64,000 nt of DNA, taken from assembly GCA_029259845.1 (NCBI GenBank), contig JAJDEI010000095.1, forward strand, positions 1 to 64,000, given 5' to 3'. The notes under the pieces are model-generated. The model made no database searches and was not told the origin of the DNA. It saw only the letters and a program-made list of their open reading frames with translations. The DNA is from Planctomycetaceae bacterium (lineage in GTDB: Bacteria; Planctomycetota; Planctomycetia; Planctomycetales; Planctomycetaceae). The position numbers and the translations under genes are program-made. How positions within the stretch are numbered: the stretch's first letter is position 1; every line of letters begins with the position of its first letter. Of this stretch, positions 54,293 through 62,858 are shown piece after piece.

Positions 54293-54481
54293 CGCAGACT
54301 TCGCCGGAAAGGGTTGGTACCATCAGGCTCGATTCTGGCGAGTCATGCCATCGCAGGGCAAGCCCTCATTGAATCCGGCTGCGGAATGGGTGGCCCCAGT
54401 CCATCGGACTCCGCGCCACGGAATCCGATTGGTACCATCCTGTTTCTTCCGTCACATGTCACCACCACGGAGTGCCTGGCC

Positions 54482-54994
54482 ATGAACGCTGATTCGCCGA
54501 ATCCGGAAAACCTGCTGACCTCTTCCGTCGAACGCCTGCGGCACGAACTGGACCGTTGGCTCGACGTCGCATGGACGCAAGGCGAACGTGCTATCGATAC
54601 GCTCGGTATTCGGGGCGGCGAACGGGACTGGTGCCCGCCGATCGATGTCATCGAAACCGGCGATTCCGTGCGTGTGGAAGTCGAACTCCCCGGTATTGAT
54701 CCGGAAACCGTCGAGGTGACGCTCGCCGGCCATATGCTCACGATCACCGCTCCCATCCCCTCCCCCAAAGTCGAAGGACAGGTCCGCCGTCGGGAACGTC
54801 CGCGCGGCCGCTTCAAACGGTCCGTTGCATTGCCCGTCTCCGTCAACGCCGACGAAGTGGCAGCGGAGTCTTCAAACGGCCTGCTGTCTATCACTGTTGC
54901 CAAAGTGGAAGCCGAAAAAGAGAAACGGGTCCCCGTCAAAGCCGGCAGCGCCAAACCAGCCGCGGAACCCGTTCCAGCCTCAACGCAGGGGTAA
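54482..54994 (+). CDS. Hsp20/alpha-crystallin small heat-shock protein
   Basis: A 170-residue ATP-independent chaperone. The alpha-crystallin domain spans about residues 55-145 (PIDVIETGDSVRVEVELPGIDPETVEVTLAGHMLTI, then RRRERPRGRFKRSVALPVSVNADEVAAESSNGLLSITVAK). The tail is Ala/Pro/Lys-rich and lacks an obvious IxI motif. The ATG at 54482 is chosen because the upstream frame is unlike the family. Confidence 0.9.
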   Translation: MNADSPNPENLLTSSVERLRHELDRWLDVAWTQGERAIDTLGIRGGERDWCPPIDVIETGDSVRVEVELPGIDPETVEVTLAGHMLTITAPIPSPKVEGQVRRRERPRGRFKRSVALPVSVNADEVAAESSNGLLSITVAKVEAEKEKRVPVKAGSAKPAAEPVPASTQG

Positions 54995-55065
54995 ACTTGG
55001 TACCGGAGGCGCACAGCCCGTCCCGGAATCCCTGTCGGCCCCCTTGGCTCCCGCGCCTCAAGGAT

Positions 55066-55222
55066 CAGGGCCGTTCAAAGATTGAATCTGGGCAACCTGG
55101 TAACCCGAAGCGTAAGCGAGGAACGAATTGCTCACTCACGTCCGGTTCCTCGCTTACGCTTCGGATGACCAGAGAGCTTGTCCCGGCCGGATTTCTCCAA
55201 ACGGAAACTTTGAACGGCCCTG
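55066..55222. repeat. GGCCGTTCAAAG-family element, full-length copy
   Basis: CAGGGCCGTTCAAAG at the left and CTTTGAACGGCCCTG at the right are a perfect 15-base terminal inverted repeat. The inner hairpin TAACCCGAAGCGTAAGCGAGGAACGA pairs with GGTTCCTCGCTTACGCTTCGG. Length 157 bases. No open frame inside. It occupies half of the 313-base gap between hsp20 and the GYF_2 gene. Confidence 0.9.
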
Positions 55223-55307
55223 TCTCAAGGATGGAGCGAATCGACACCGGCTGTTAGGTTAGGGTGAACCGTGTTCGTTGTTGCCGCATGTGAATCGTCC
55301 TCTTCTC

Positions 55308-56267
55308 ATGGCTCCACCTGCTTCGCACACAGATGCGACGGCCCCGGGACCCGGAGAGCACCATTGGTTCTACCGGGGACCGGAGGGGACGTGCGGACCT
55401 GTTTCGACGGAGCAGATGTTGCAGGACGCGCGGCACGGACTGCTGACACCGCAGAGCGACGTCCGTCTCGGACTTGAAGGCGACTGGGTTCGTGCGTCGA
55501 CGCTGGAGGGGTTGCTTCCCCGCACTCCAACAGGCTGCGGCGGGCAGCAACCGCCGGACGGGGGAGAGCAGGGCGGTGTTGCGGAATCGGGCCGCGACCG
55601 CAGCGAGCTGACACGGGCGGTGGCGGAGTGTCGTCTCTACCTGCATGAACGGGAGGCCGCACGGACGAATCCGCCGGTTGAGCCACGTTCTCGGCCCCTG
55701 CACTCGTCTGAACAGTTCGTCGAACGGCTCGTTTCAGGCACAGGGGCCGTGGTGGCGATTGCCAGCAGCGCCGTGCTTGGAATCCTGGAGACCATCTTTG
55801 CAGTGATGACGGGCGGTCTGCCGAACCTTTCGACGGTCCGCCGCATCATTGGCTCCCGGCTCGTCTGGGGTATCGCGTTGAGTGGCCTCATCATTGCCGT
55901 CGCATTTGTGGCTTACAATGCCGCCACCAAACAGCGGCGGCAGGTGGCAACTGTCGAACAACTGGCGGCGGAGCTGCGGACGCTGCGGAACCGGTCTGCC
56001 GATGACGCCGCCTGGACGGCGTTCACCGGACGGGCGACTGAGACACTCAACCGGACGATTCCGGAACTGGAAGAGTCAGCCGACGCGAGTGACCGGGTGT
56101 CAATTGATTTGCTCTGGGCGGCCCGCGACTTTCTGCCGCAGATGCTCAAGGACGCACGGTTTGAACCCAGCGAAGCGGAGCGCCAGTTCGACGTCTGCAT
56201 GCGGCGGATTCGCATCACGCACGAATCCGCGCGGCATCGCTCCGCAAACGGGCCGAACCGTGACTGA
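55308..56267 (+). CDS. GYF_2-domain membrane protein
   Basis: A 319-residue protein with an N-terminal GYF_2 (DUF4339) domain, HHWFYRGPEGTCGPVSTEQMLQDARHGLLTPQSDVRLGLEGDWVRAS, an Arg-rich linker, two membrane segments (about 150-172 and 187-206) and a helical C-terminal domain (EQLAAELRTLRNRSADDAAWTAF). Function unknown; GYF_2 is thought to bind peptides. The ATG at 55308 is preferred over an upstream TTG. Confidence 0.82.
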   Translation: MAPPASHTDATAPGPGEHHWFYRGPEGTCGPVSTEQMLQDARHGLLTPQSDVRLGLEGDWVRASTLEGLLPRTPTGCGGQQPPDGGEQGGVAESGRDRSELTRAVAECRLYLHEREAARTNPPVEPRSRPLHSSEQFVERLVSGTGAVVAIASSAVLGILETIFAVMTGGLPNLSTVRRIIGSRLVWGIALSGLIIAVAFVAYNAATKQRRQVATVEQLAAELRTLRNRSADDAAWTAFTGRATETLNRTIPELEESADASDRVSIDLLWAARDFLPQMLKDARFEPSEAERQFDVCMRRIRITHESARHRSANGPNRD

Positions 56268-56274
56268 GCGTCTG

Positions 56275-56655
56275 CCCGGAAACTGATGGACCGTTAGCCG
56301 GGAGGGCGAGGCTCCCGCCGTGCCGCAATCGGAGCGAGCGGTGTCCCATCCATTTAACGGGATCGCGTAGATCGGCACCCGCAGGCAGGGCCGTTTAAAG
56401 ATTGAAGCTGGGCAACCTCGTCACCCGAAGCGTCAGCGAGGGACGAATCGCTCACTCACGTTCGCTTCCTCGCTGACGCTTCGGGTGACCATTGAGCTTG
56501 TCCAGGCCGGTCTTCGCCAAAGTGAAACTTTGAATGGCCCTGCACCCGCAGGAGACCGAGTTGCAACTATTGTGGCGAAATCGTCACGGCGCGGCTCGGC
56601 AGGAACCTCGCCCTCCCAGCCGGTGCCGCGATTCAGAAGCCGAGCTTCCGGACAG
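56275..56655. repeat. Three-layer nested palindrome
   Basis: Layer 1: CCGGAAACT (56276-56284) against AGCTTCCGG (56643-56651). Layer 2: GGGAGGGCGAGGCTCCCGCCGTGCCGC (56300-56326) against GCGGCTCGGCAGGAACCTCGCCCTCCC (56591-56617). Layer 3: the GGCCGTTTAAAG element 56385-56543 with its own inner CCCGAAGCGTCAGCGAGG hairpin. It fills most of the 465-base gap between two convergent genes. The outer arm starts 8 bases after the GYF_2 stop. Confidence 0.82.
56385..56543. repeat. GGCCGTTCAAAG-family element, full-length copy inside a nested palindrome
   Basis: Ends GCAGGGCCGTTTAAAG and CTTTGAATGGCCCTGC. The inner hairpin ACCCGAAGCGTCAGCGAGGGACGAA faces TTCCTCGCTGACGCTTCGGGT. 159 bases, closely similar to 55066-55222. 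Confidence 0.9.
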
Positions 56656-56732
56656 ACTCTCAGACAGTGTCGCGATCGAGACAGCACAAGATGGCTGCTC
56701 AGAATTCCGGAAATCAAAGACTTCCCGGAGGC

Positions 56733-57563
56733 TCAACTGCTGACCGCTTGCAGCGGGAATACGTCGACGTCGACACCGCGGCTCAACAGTGCGTGTGCCG
56801 GGGGAGCGCCGGTTCGCGGGAATCCGTTGAGTTCCAGCAGCGAGTCGTCGAACACCTCGACAGCGACGGGACTCGCTTCATACGGCGGATGATGGACGAT
56901 GCCCTGCATGAGCCGACCGTCTCCGCCGTCGGCAAACAGGACGTACCGTTCGACCAGAAAGAACTCCAACGTACCGGGCACGCTCGTCGATGGTTCGGCT
57001 TGCGGCTCATAGATGAAACGGCTGGCCAGGCTCGGCTTCGTGCCTCGGCGGCGGGAGCAAAACTCGACCCGGCCGCTCTGTCGGTCCCATTCGTACGACA
57101 TCCGTGCGTGATGGTAGGGCAGATGAAAGAAACGCCGCGCCCACCAGACCGCCAAACGGGAATCGGTATCCAGCGAATAGAACCAAACGCCCGGTGTCCC
57201 CTGCCGGTCGACGACGTAGGTCCGGCAATTGAGTTCCTGGAAGTTTGAAATCCCCGGAATGGACGGTGACCAACAGGGCTGAATTTTGCGCATGAAAAAC
57301 GGCACGACTCCGACCCACGCCCGACCATCAAAGGTGTCCACGGTCAGCCCGGACGGCAGCGTCGCCTGCACAAACGCAGCGTCCGCCTCCCAGTGGAGAA
57401 ACAGCAACTCCTGCCACGATTGGTACATGACAGGACGCTGTGGCGGCCGCTTGCGGACAGCGAGCCGCCGCTGCATCGTTGTCAGGGAGCCTTCGCCCAT
57501 CGCGGCGGCAGCCGGCGCGAGGTTCCTGCGATCGGCGCCGGCTTGCGGTGATTCCGGATGCAT
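56733..57563 (-). CDS. DUF2071 (YqjF-like) protein
   Basis: A 276-residue soluble protein of the DUF2071 family, acetoacetate-decarboxylase-like fold. Family features: RPVMYQSWQELLFLHWEADAAFVQATLPSGLTVDTFDGRAWVGVVPFFM, then FQELNCRTYVVDRQGTPGVWFYSLDTDSRLAV. The biochemical role is unknown. The ATG at 57563 is chosen; in-frame Met at 57647 is an alternative. It is convergent with the GYF_2 gene. Confidence 0.88.
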   Translation of the reverse strand: MHPESPQAGADRRNLAPAAAAMGEGSLTTMQRRLAVRKRPPQRPVMYQSWQELLFLHWEADAAFVQATLPSGLTVDTFDGRAWVGVVPFFMRKIQPCWSPSIPGISNFQELNCRTYVVDRQGTPGVWFYSLDTDSRLAVWWARRFFHLPYHHARMSYEWDRQSGRVEFCSRRRGTKPSLASRFIYEPQAEPSTSVPGTLEFFLVERYVLFADGGDGRLMQGIVHHPPYEASPVAVEVFDDSLLELNGFPRTGAPPAHALLSRGVDVDVFPLQAVSS

Positions 57564-58357
57564 TGTTGCGGTTCCCGTCTTGTTCGAGTCCAGACGCAGC
57601 GTCGCCGAGAGTGGGGGAACGTTCGGTCTCGCGATCAGTCCCCACACGGAGAAGCCGGAGTTTTCCGTTTCTGGCGTGGTGCGAACAAATCGTCGGCGGC
57701 CGTGCTGTCACATGGTCACTCGGATTTCGAAGCTGAGAGTTCGGATCTGAAATCTGAGACACCAGATATCAGATTCTCGATGAGCCCATCAGCTTCCGCT
57801 GCGCACTGTGACATTGTCACCCCGAGCCCGTCACCGCCTGCGATTCGAATCCTGAACTGTCAACGCGGCGAAAACTTCACCGGTAAAATGGCCATTTCAA
57901 TGAGCCGGCCCGTCCGGAACAAGTCAGCGTGCGTGCATGCCAGTGCCAACGTCTTGTTGAATCTGGGGCGTTGTACGGACGTCGACCGTCGCCGCTGGCT
58001 CCGCGCTAACACAAATCCACGATTCCTGTTAGGCCGGAGGCAACGCCGACAGTCCCCCATCGTGAAAAACACGTTCACCCCGCGTGCATGCGGACACCCG
58101 GTGTCTCAAATCCGAAAGTGGTCCCGCGGTCGCTGCGGCAGCCAATTCAGGCCGCCACACCGAAGCCACAACAAAACACCGCGCCTCATCGGCAACTCGT
58201 CCGCCTCGCTGCGGCTGATGTTGCCGCTGCGGCGCCTCGACGTCTGAAGTCGCCATTCACCGAGGTGGGAACCTCCACTATGATTGGTGCTGTCGGAGTT
58301 CGGCCCCATTGTTCCCTGCTTTGCCCATTGGCCCTGTGACCCCTGCGGCGGAATGCG
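57564..58357. other. Divergent intergenic region with a dispersed repeat
   Basis: 794 bases between divergent DUF2071 and DUF1570 genes. It contains the repeat at 57951-58079 and a lone ACACCCGGTGTCTC at 58091-58104. The rest shows no gene or family resemblance in short frames. Confidence 0.45.
57951..58079. repeat. Dispersed repeat, copy 2 (partner at 12256-12398)
   Basis: It begins CGTCTTGTTGAATCTGGGGCG and ends CCCCCATCGTGAAAAACACGTT, with the same block order as the copy beside larE. It is flanked on both sides by GCGTGCATGC-like sequence (57929-57940 and 58082-58090). Confidence 0.7.
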
Positions 58358-59899
58358 ATGACGTCGACGTATCGAACGGCTCTTGTCGTCGCACTGATTG
58401 CCGGAGCCTTCATCTCACGCAGCGAGGCAGCCGGGAGCAGCGCGTCCCTTGCTCTGCTGAATCAGCGGTATGAGAAGCGGCATGCCCAGTTCGCAGCCGC
58501 GATGGAAGAACTGGCCGCCAAGGCCGAGAAAACATCCGCACCGGAAGTCTCCGCTGCCATTCGCCGGCTGATCCCCACGCTCGCCGAACAGACCCTGGAT
58601 GTCGACAACCTGCCGCGGCATGTGCGAAAGGAACTTCCGGCATCCCTCCCGGAAGCCGAGCGGCAGCGGCGTTCGCAGTTGCATCACATTCGTTCGGACT
58701 ACGCCAAGGATCTGTGCACACTCTCACGCCGCGCTCTGAATGCTGAGCATGTGAGCCTCGCCTTCCACCTGGTCCGCGAAGTCGCCTTCCATGATCCGGA
58801 CCACCGATTGGCAAGGCAGTTGCTGGGCTACGTCCGCCATAACGACGACTGGGTCACGCCCTTCGAGCAAAGCATGCTCCGCAGAGGGTTCGTCTGGCAC
58901 GACAAGTTTGGATGGTTGCCTCAAAAATATGTCGAGCGTTACGAGCAGGGACAACGCTTCTACCGCGGACGCTGGCTGACGGCCGCCCAGGAGGCGGCCC
59001 AACGCCACGATTTCAACAAGGCGTGGGAGATCGAGAGCGACCATTTTCTGATCAAGACCAACCAAAGCCTCGAACGCGGCGTTGCACTCAGCGTCGCCCT
59101 GGAGCACTTCCACCGGTTCTTTCGCCGTGAGTTCGCAGCGGTCTTTGATTCCCCCGAGCAGATGCGACAACTCTTCACCGCCAGGAATGCCCACGGGCGG
59201 GGCCGGGCGCAGCGGCACAAAGTCCACTACTACCAGAGCCGGGAGGAATTCGAGTTCCGGCTGCGGGAAAAACAGCCGGGCATCGAAGCCTCCAATGGCC
59301 TGTACCTCCCTGCGGACCGTACCGCCTACTTTTTCTACAACCCCGACAACTTCGAGAGCAATCTCGAAACCCTGTTTCACGAAGTCACCCATCAGCTCTT
59401 GAGTGAAAGCCAACTCAAGCTCATCGAGGTGGGGCAGCATGCGAATTTCTGGCTGATCGAAGGCATCGCCTGCTATCTGGAATCATTCGAAATTGACAAG
59501 GACGGCACCATCTCCGTCGGCGACCCACGGCATGTCCGTCTCCACTGGGCCCGCGAACGACGGCTCAAAGAGAATTTCTACATCCCCTTGTCCCGGTTCA
59601 CGCGAATGGGCATCGCCGGTTTTCGGCCCAGCATCGGCAACGAACTCCTGCTCAAACGCTACAGCCAGGCAACCGGGCTCACGCACTTTTTCCTGCACTA
59701 CGAAGACGGTCTCTATCGCGATGCGCTGATTAAGCACCTTTCCCAAATCTACAGCCCCCAGGCGCGCATTCGTGAGAATCCACAGCCGCTCGACGAACTG
59801 ACCGGCGTCTCATTCGCAGAGCTCGACCGGCAGTACCTCAGCTATCTCACCGAGATGCAGTCCGTACTCGACACCCAGGCAGCCGCGCGGCAGCAATAA
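58358..59899 (+). CDS. DUF1570 secreted metallopeptidase-like protein
   Basis: A 513-residue protein with a signal peptide (ALVVALIAGAFISRSEAAG). The DUF1570 part has the zinc motif HEVTH (LFHEVTHQLL near residue 345) with a downstream Glu (WLIEGIACYLES), the gluzincin pattern, so a metallopeptidase role is plausible. The N-terminal half is helical (EKRHAQFAAAMEELAAKAEK). Planctomycetes have many DUF1570 genes. Substrate unknown. Confidence 0.88.
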   Translation: MTSTYRTALVVALIAGAFISRSEAAGSSASLALLNQRYEKRHAQFAAAMEELAAKAEKTSAPEVSAAIRRLIPTLAEQTLDVDNLPRHVRKELPASLPEAERQRRSQLHHIRSDYAKDLCTLSRRALNAEHVSLAFHLVREVAFHDPDHRLARQLLGYVRHNDDWVTPFEQSMLRRGFVWHDKFGWLPQKYVERYEQGQRFYRGRWLTAAQEAAQRHDFNKAWEIESDHFLIKTNQSLERGVALSVALEHFHRFFRREFAAVFDSPEQMRQLFTARNAHGRGRAQRHKVHYYQSREEFEFRLREKQPGIEASNGLYLPADRTAYFFYNPDNFESNLETLFHEVTHQLLSESQLKLIEVGQHANFWLIEGIACYLESFEIDKDGTISVGDPRHVRLHWARERRLKENFYIPLSRFTRMGIAGFRPSIGNELLLKRYSQATGLTHFFLHYEDGLYRDALIKHLSQIYSPQARIRENPQPLDELTGVSFAELDRQYLSYLTEMQSVLDTQAAARQQ

Positions 59900-59906
59900 G
59901 AGGGTC

Positions 59907-59984
59907 CCCGGAAACTGATGACCCGTTTTTCGAGAGGGCGCGTTCTTCCGGGAGGGCGCCGAAGTTCAGGGGCCGAGTTTCCGG
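59907..59984. repeat. Outer-type palindrome with CCGGAAACT/AGTTTCCGG arms
   Basis: CCGGAAACTGATG (59908-59920) faces GCCGAGTTTCCGG (59972-59984); the 9-base arms pair perfectly. It has the same outer arms as 56275-56655 but without the inserted inner elements, and likewise starts 8 bases after a stop codon. Confidence 0.78.
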
Positions 59985-60067
59985 ACAGACTCCCAACGCC
60001 TTCCGGCACGGCGGCTTCCGCTGCGTGGATCGCCCCCGCCACCCTTCCCCTTGTGAAAAGACAAGAC

Positions 60068-60089
60068 ACCCCGGGGACACCCCCGGGGT
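60068..60089. terminator. GC-rich hairpin between convergent genes
   Basis: ACCCCGGGG-ACAC-CCCCGGGGT, a perfect 9-base stem with a 4-base loop, 34 bases past the AioA-like stop codon and after the DUF1570 gene. It could terminate transcription from both directions, but it lacks a T-tract. Confidence 0.5.
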
Positions 60090-60122
60090 CGCCGATGTGG
60101 AAGCGACCGGGCCGACGCAGGC

Positions 60123-62849
60123 TCAGGTCAGGTCGCGGGGGCGGAAGGTCATCTGGCGGAGGTCGGTTTTGTATTCGGATTCGCCGATCTTCCGAATGCG
60201 GCCTTTGCCGAGCTTGAAGCGGTAGCGATTCGTGATGGGGTCCGGGACCCGGTGCACGACGCTGTTGGGAGGGTTCGCCGTGTCGAGGGCGTTGCTCCAC
60301 AGCACGCCGGGCCGAATGGCCGTCGTCACGATGGCGACCGCTTCGTATCCTCCGCGACTGATACGAATCAGCCCCGCCTGCTCCAGGCCGGTGTACGACT
60401 GCGAGCCGCCCGCGACGCCGACGAACCCGCCGGTTTGAACCAACACGTCGTCGTTTTCGATGCGGACGAGATCGCCGCTTTCGATGCCGCGCGGAGCAGC
60501 GTCGTCCGGGTGAATCTCAACGAACTGGTGCGGCCAGCGGTCCGTGATGTACGCATTCCGCTTGCCATCAAAGTTCGACTGCCAAATCTCATTGATGCGG
60601 CCCATGGTCACCCACAATTCGCTCTCCTCCGGCGTGGCGGCCTGTCGCGGGGTGATCCGCTCATAGAAATCGGAGAACTCGCTCCAGGGCGTCTTGTGCA
60701 AAATGCCCTTGCCGGTTTGCGAGTTGAACGCGGTCAGCCACTTCCGATGGACGGTCGGGCCTTCCGGTTCGCCGAAGTCCCGCTGAGCATCATGCAGACG
60801 TTTGGTCCCGACGATGGCTCCCGGGGTGTGGGGGTCGTCGTAACGGCCGGCGTACGACTGATAGGCGTCCGACTCGGTGAGTTCCGTCCGCCAGCGGACC
60901 GGCGTTTGAATGCCGGTCGTCCCCAGGCGGCGAAGCAGTTCGTGGCCAGTGATTCCCATCTGCTTGGCGTACACCACGAGCGGGTGATAGTTGAGCATTC
61001 CCTGACGGCCGAATCGGGCCGCCTGTTCGAAGACGTCGTTGGAATCCTTCCAGTCGTAGTCGCGAAAGCCCATTCGCTGGGCGAATTGGGCGATGATCCA
61101 CCAGTCCGGCTTCGCCTCGCCGGGCGGATCGCAGAACTTGGAGTACAGCCGCAGCCGCCGTTCGCCGTTACAGCGGGTGAAGTCCTCCTCCCCCCACGTG
61201 GCCGCCGGCAGGACAAGGTCGGCGAACTCGGTGCCCATCGGTCCGCGGGGATAGATGTCCTGATGCACGACGACCATTCCGCCCGCATCGACCCGTTGTT
61301 TGAGCACATCGGTCGCATGGTCGACGTCGGGCTGTTCGATCTGATGTTCAGAGCCGCGCGTCGAGCGGCGAAAGGTCTCCATCAACTCCTGGCTGGCGGC
61401 CATCGACTGCGCCCAGGTGGTGCCGATCACCCACGCAAAACGGAGGTTCCCCGACTCGACCCAGAGATCGAGATTGATCTCTTTCTTGCGGCGGCCGACC
61501 TGTTTCTCCGGAGAGAAGATGCGGGGATACGAGGCGGCTCCGTACCAGCCCCGCTGATGCCCCCCCATCCGCGAGACCACCCGCCCCGGCCGATTGCCCG
61601 CTCCGCAGATCAGCGCGAGCGTCGCATAGCTCGCCGTGTTGAGATAGTTGTTGCTCCAGTAATTCCCCTTCTCCAGAGCGAACGACGCCTTGGGATGCTC
61701 GCCGTCGACCGGTTTGGCGATCATCTGGGCGGCGGCTTCGATCTTGGCAGCGGGGATGCCGGTGACTTTCTCCGCATGGGACAGCTCGGCGTCGCGGTTG
61801 CTGAGCAGCCAATCCCGGTATTCGTCAAACGACGCCCCGAATTTGCCCCACGTCGTTCGCCACTGCCAGGGCGTGTTTCTTGTCCCGCGGCCGAAGCCGG
61901 AGTCGATCTCCCAGCGATTGGCGACGTTGCCGGCGATGAAGTCGGCGTCGTGCCAGCCGTTCTCGATGATCAGCCGCGCGAGCGCCAGATGCAGGATCGT
62001 GTCGGTGCCGGGAATGATCTGCAAAAACAGCCCGCCGTTCTCTTCCGCCCAAGCGACGCCGGTCGTCCGCCGCGGGAGCACATAGATGTGCTTCTTGCCG
62101 GGACGCATCATCCACTCGGTCCAGGCGACGGTCTTGGTTTCGTACGGGTCCGTGCCGGAGAAAAACAGCACGTCCGCCTGCGACCAGTCGTCGTAGGAGG
62201 CACTGAACGTGATGATCCCCGCATCGTCGATTCCGGCCGTGTCGTTGCCGGGTCCCGGCTTGTCGTGAGGGGCGTAGGCGGGCGTCTCGATCGATTCGAA
62301 CGCCAGCTTGGAGATCGCGTAGGTGTTCTCGAAATACTGATACGAGAACGTTTTCATCCCCCAAGCAGAACGCCCGTGGCGGTCGAGCACATGGCGGCTG
62401 ACCTGCGCCATCACGTCAATCGCCTGCTCCCAGGTGACGGGGACCAACTCGCCGCCGACGCGCATCAAGGGATGCTGCAAACGGTCCTTGGTCGGTCCGT
62501 CCGGGGTGAAAGGCTTTTGAGCGAGACAACCGCCGCGAATCGAATGGTTCCCGCCGGGATTGACGACGGTCGCATCCGGATCCGGCAGCACGACCAGGTG
62601 GTGCGCCTCGCCGTCGACCAGGCAATGGCCGTGCTCGTTGGGACTGATCCACTGCCCGGACAATTCGCCGACAGGAAAGTCGACACCCAGCGCATTGTCC
62701 TCGGCTTTGGGACCTCCCGACTGTCCCTCCGGCCAAACCCAAACCTTGTACCCACAGCCGACGATACAATAGTCGCAGGCAGTGGTAACCAGTTTGGCGT
62801 TCTTTGGCGGCAACGGGACAGAGCTGCCGGAGGGAGGCGTGTCGGGCAT
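60123..62849 (-). CDS. Molybdopterin oxidoreductase, arsenite oxidase large-subunit family (AioA-like; IdrA possible)
   Basis: A 908-residue Mo-bis-MGD enzyme. The 3Fe-4S motif is C25-x2-C28-x3-C32 (CDYCIVGCGYKVW), as in AioA. Substrate-site positions remembered for Alcaligenes AioA (His195, Glu203, Arg419, His423) correspond to His195, Asp203, Arg427 and His431 here (APHDKPGPGND and SRMGGHQRGW), so one acid is Asp instead of Glu. It has no Tat signal; in the family, the AioB partner carries it. It lies 9 bases after the Rieske gene on the same strand. Iodate reductase IdrA belongs to the same family, and the neighbouring cytochrome fragment keeps that option open. Confidence 0.88.
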   Translation of the reverse strand: MPDTPPSGSSVPLPPKNAKLVTTACDYCIVGCGYKVWVWPEGQSGGPKAEDNALGVDFPVGELSGQWISPNEHGHCLVDGEAHHLVVLPDPDATVVNPGGNHSIRGGCLAQKPFTPDGPTKDRLQHPLMRVGGELVPVTWEQAIDVMAQVSRHVLDRHGRSAWGMKTFSYQYFENTYAISKLAFESIETPAYAPHDKPGPGNDTAGIDDAGIITFSASYDDWSQADVLFFSGTDPYETKTVAWTEWMMRPGKKHIYVLPRRTTGVAWAEENGGLFLQIIPGTDTILHLALARLIIENGWHDADFIAGNVANRWEIDSGFGRGTRNTPWQWRTTWGKFGASFDEYRDWLLSNRDAELSHAEKVTGIPAAKIEAAAQMIAKPVDGEHPKASFALEKGNYWSNNYLNTASYATLALICGAGNRPGRVVSRMGGHQRGWYGAASYPRIFSPEKQVGRRKKEINLDLWVESGNLRFAWVIGTTWAQSMAASQELMETFRRSTRGSEHQIEQPDVDHATDVLKQRVDAGGMVVVHQDIYPRGPMGTEFADLVLPAATWGEEDFTRCNGERRLRLYSKFCDPPGEAKPDWWIIAQFAQRMGFRDYDWKDSNDVFEQAARFGRQGMLNYHPLVVYAKQMGITGHELLRRLGTTGIQTPVRWRTELTESDAYQSYAGRYDDPHTPGAIVGTKRLHDAQRDFGEPEGPTVHRKWLTAFNSQTGKGILHKTPWSEFSDFYERITPRQAATPEESELWVTMGRINEIWQSNFDGKRNAYITDRWPHQFVEIHPDDAAPRGIESGDLVRIENDDVLVQTGGFVGVAGGSQSYTGLEQAGLIRISRGGYEAVAIVTTAIRPGVLWSNALDTANPPNSVVHRVPDPITNRYRFKLGKGRIRKIGESEYKTDLRQMTFRPRDLT

Positions 62850-62858
62850 CGGGTGGCC

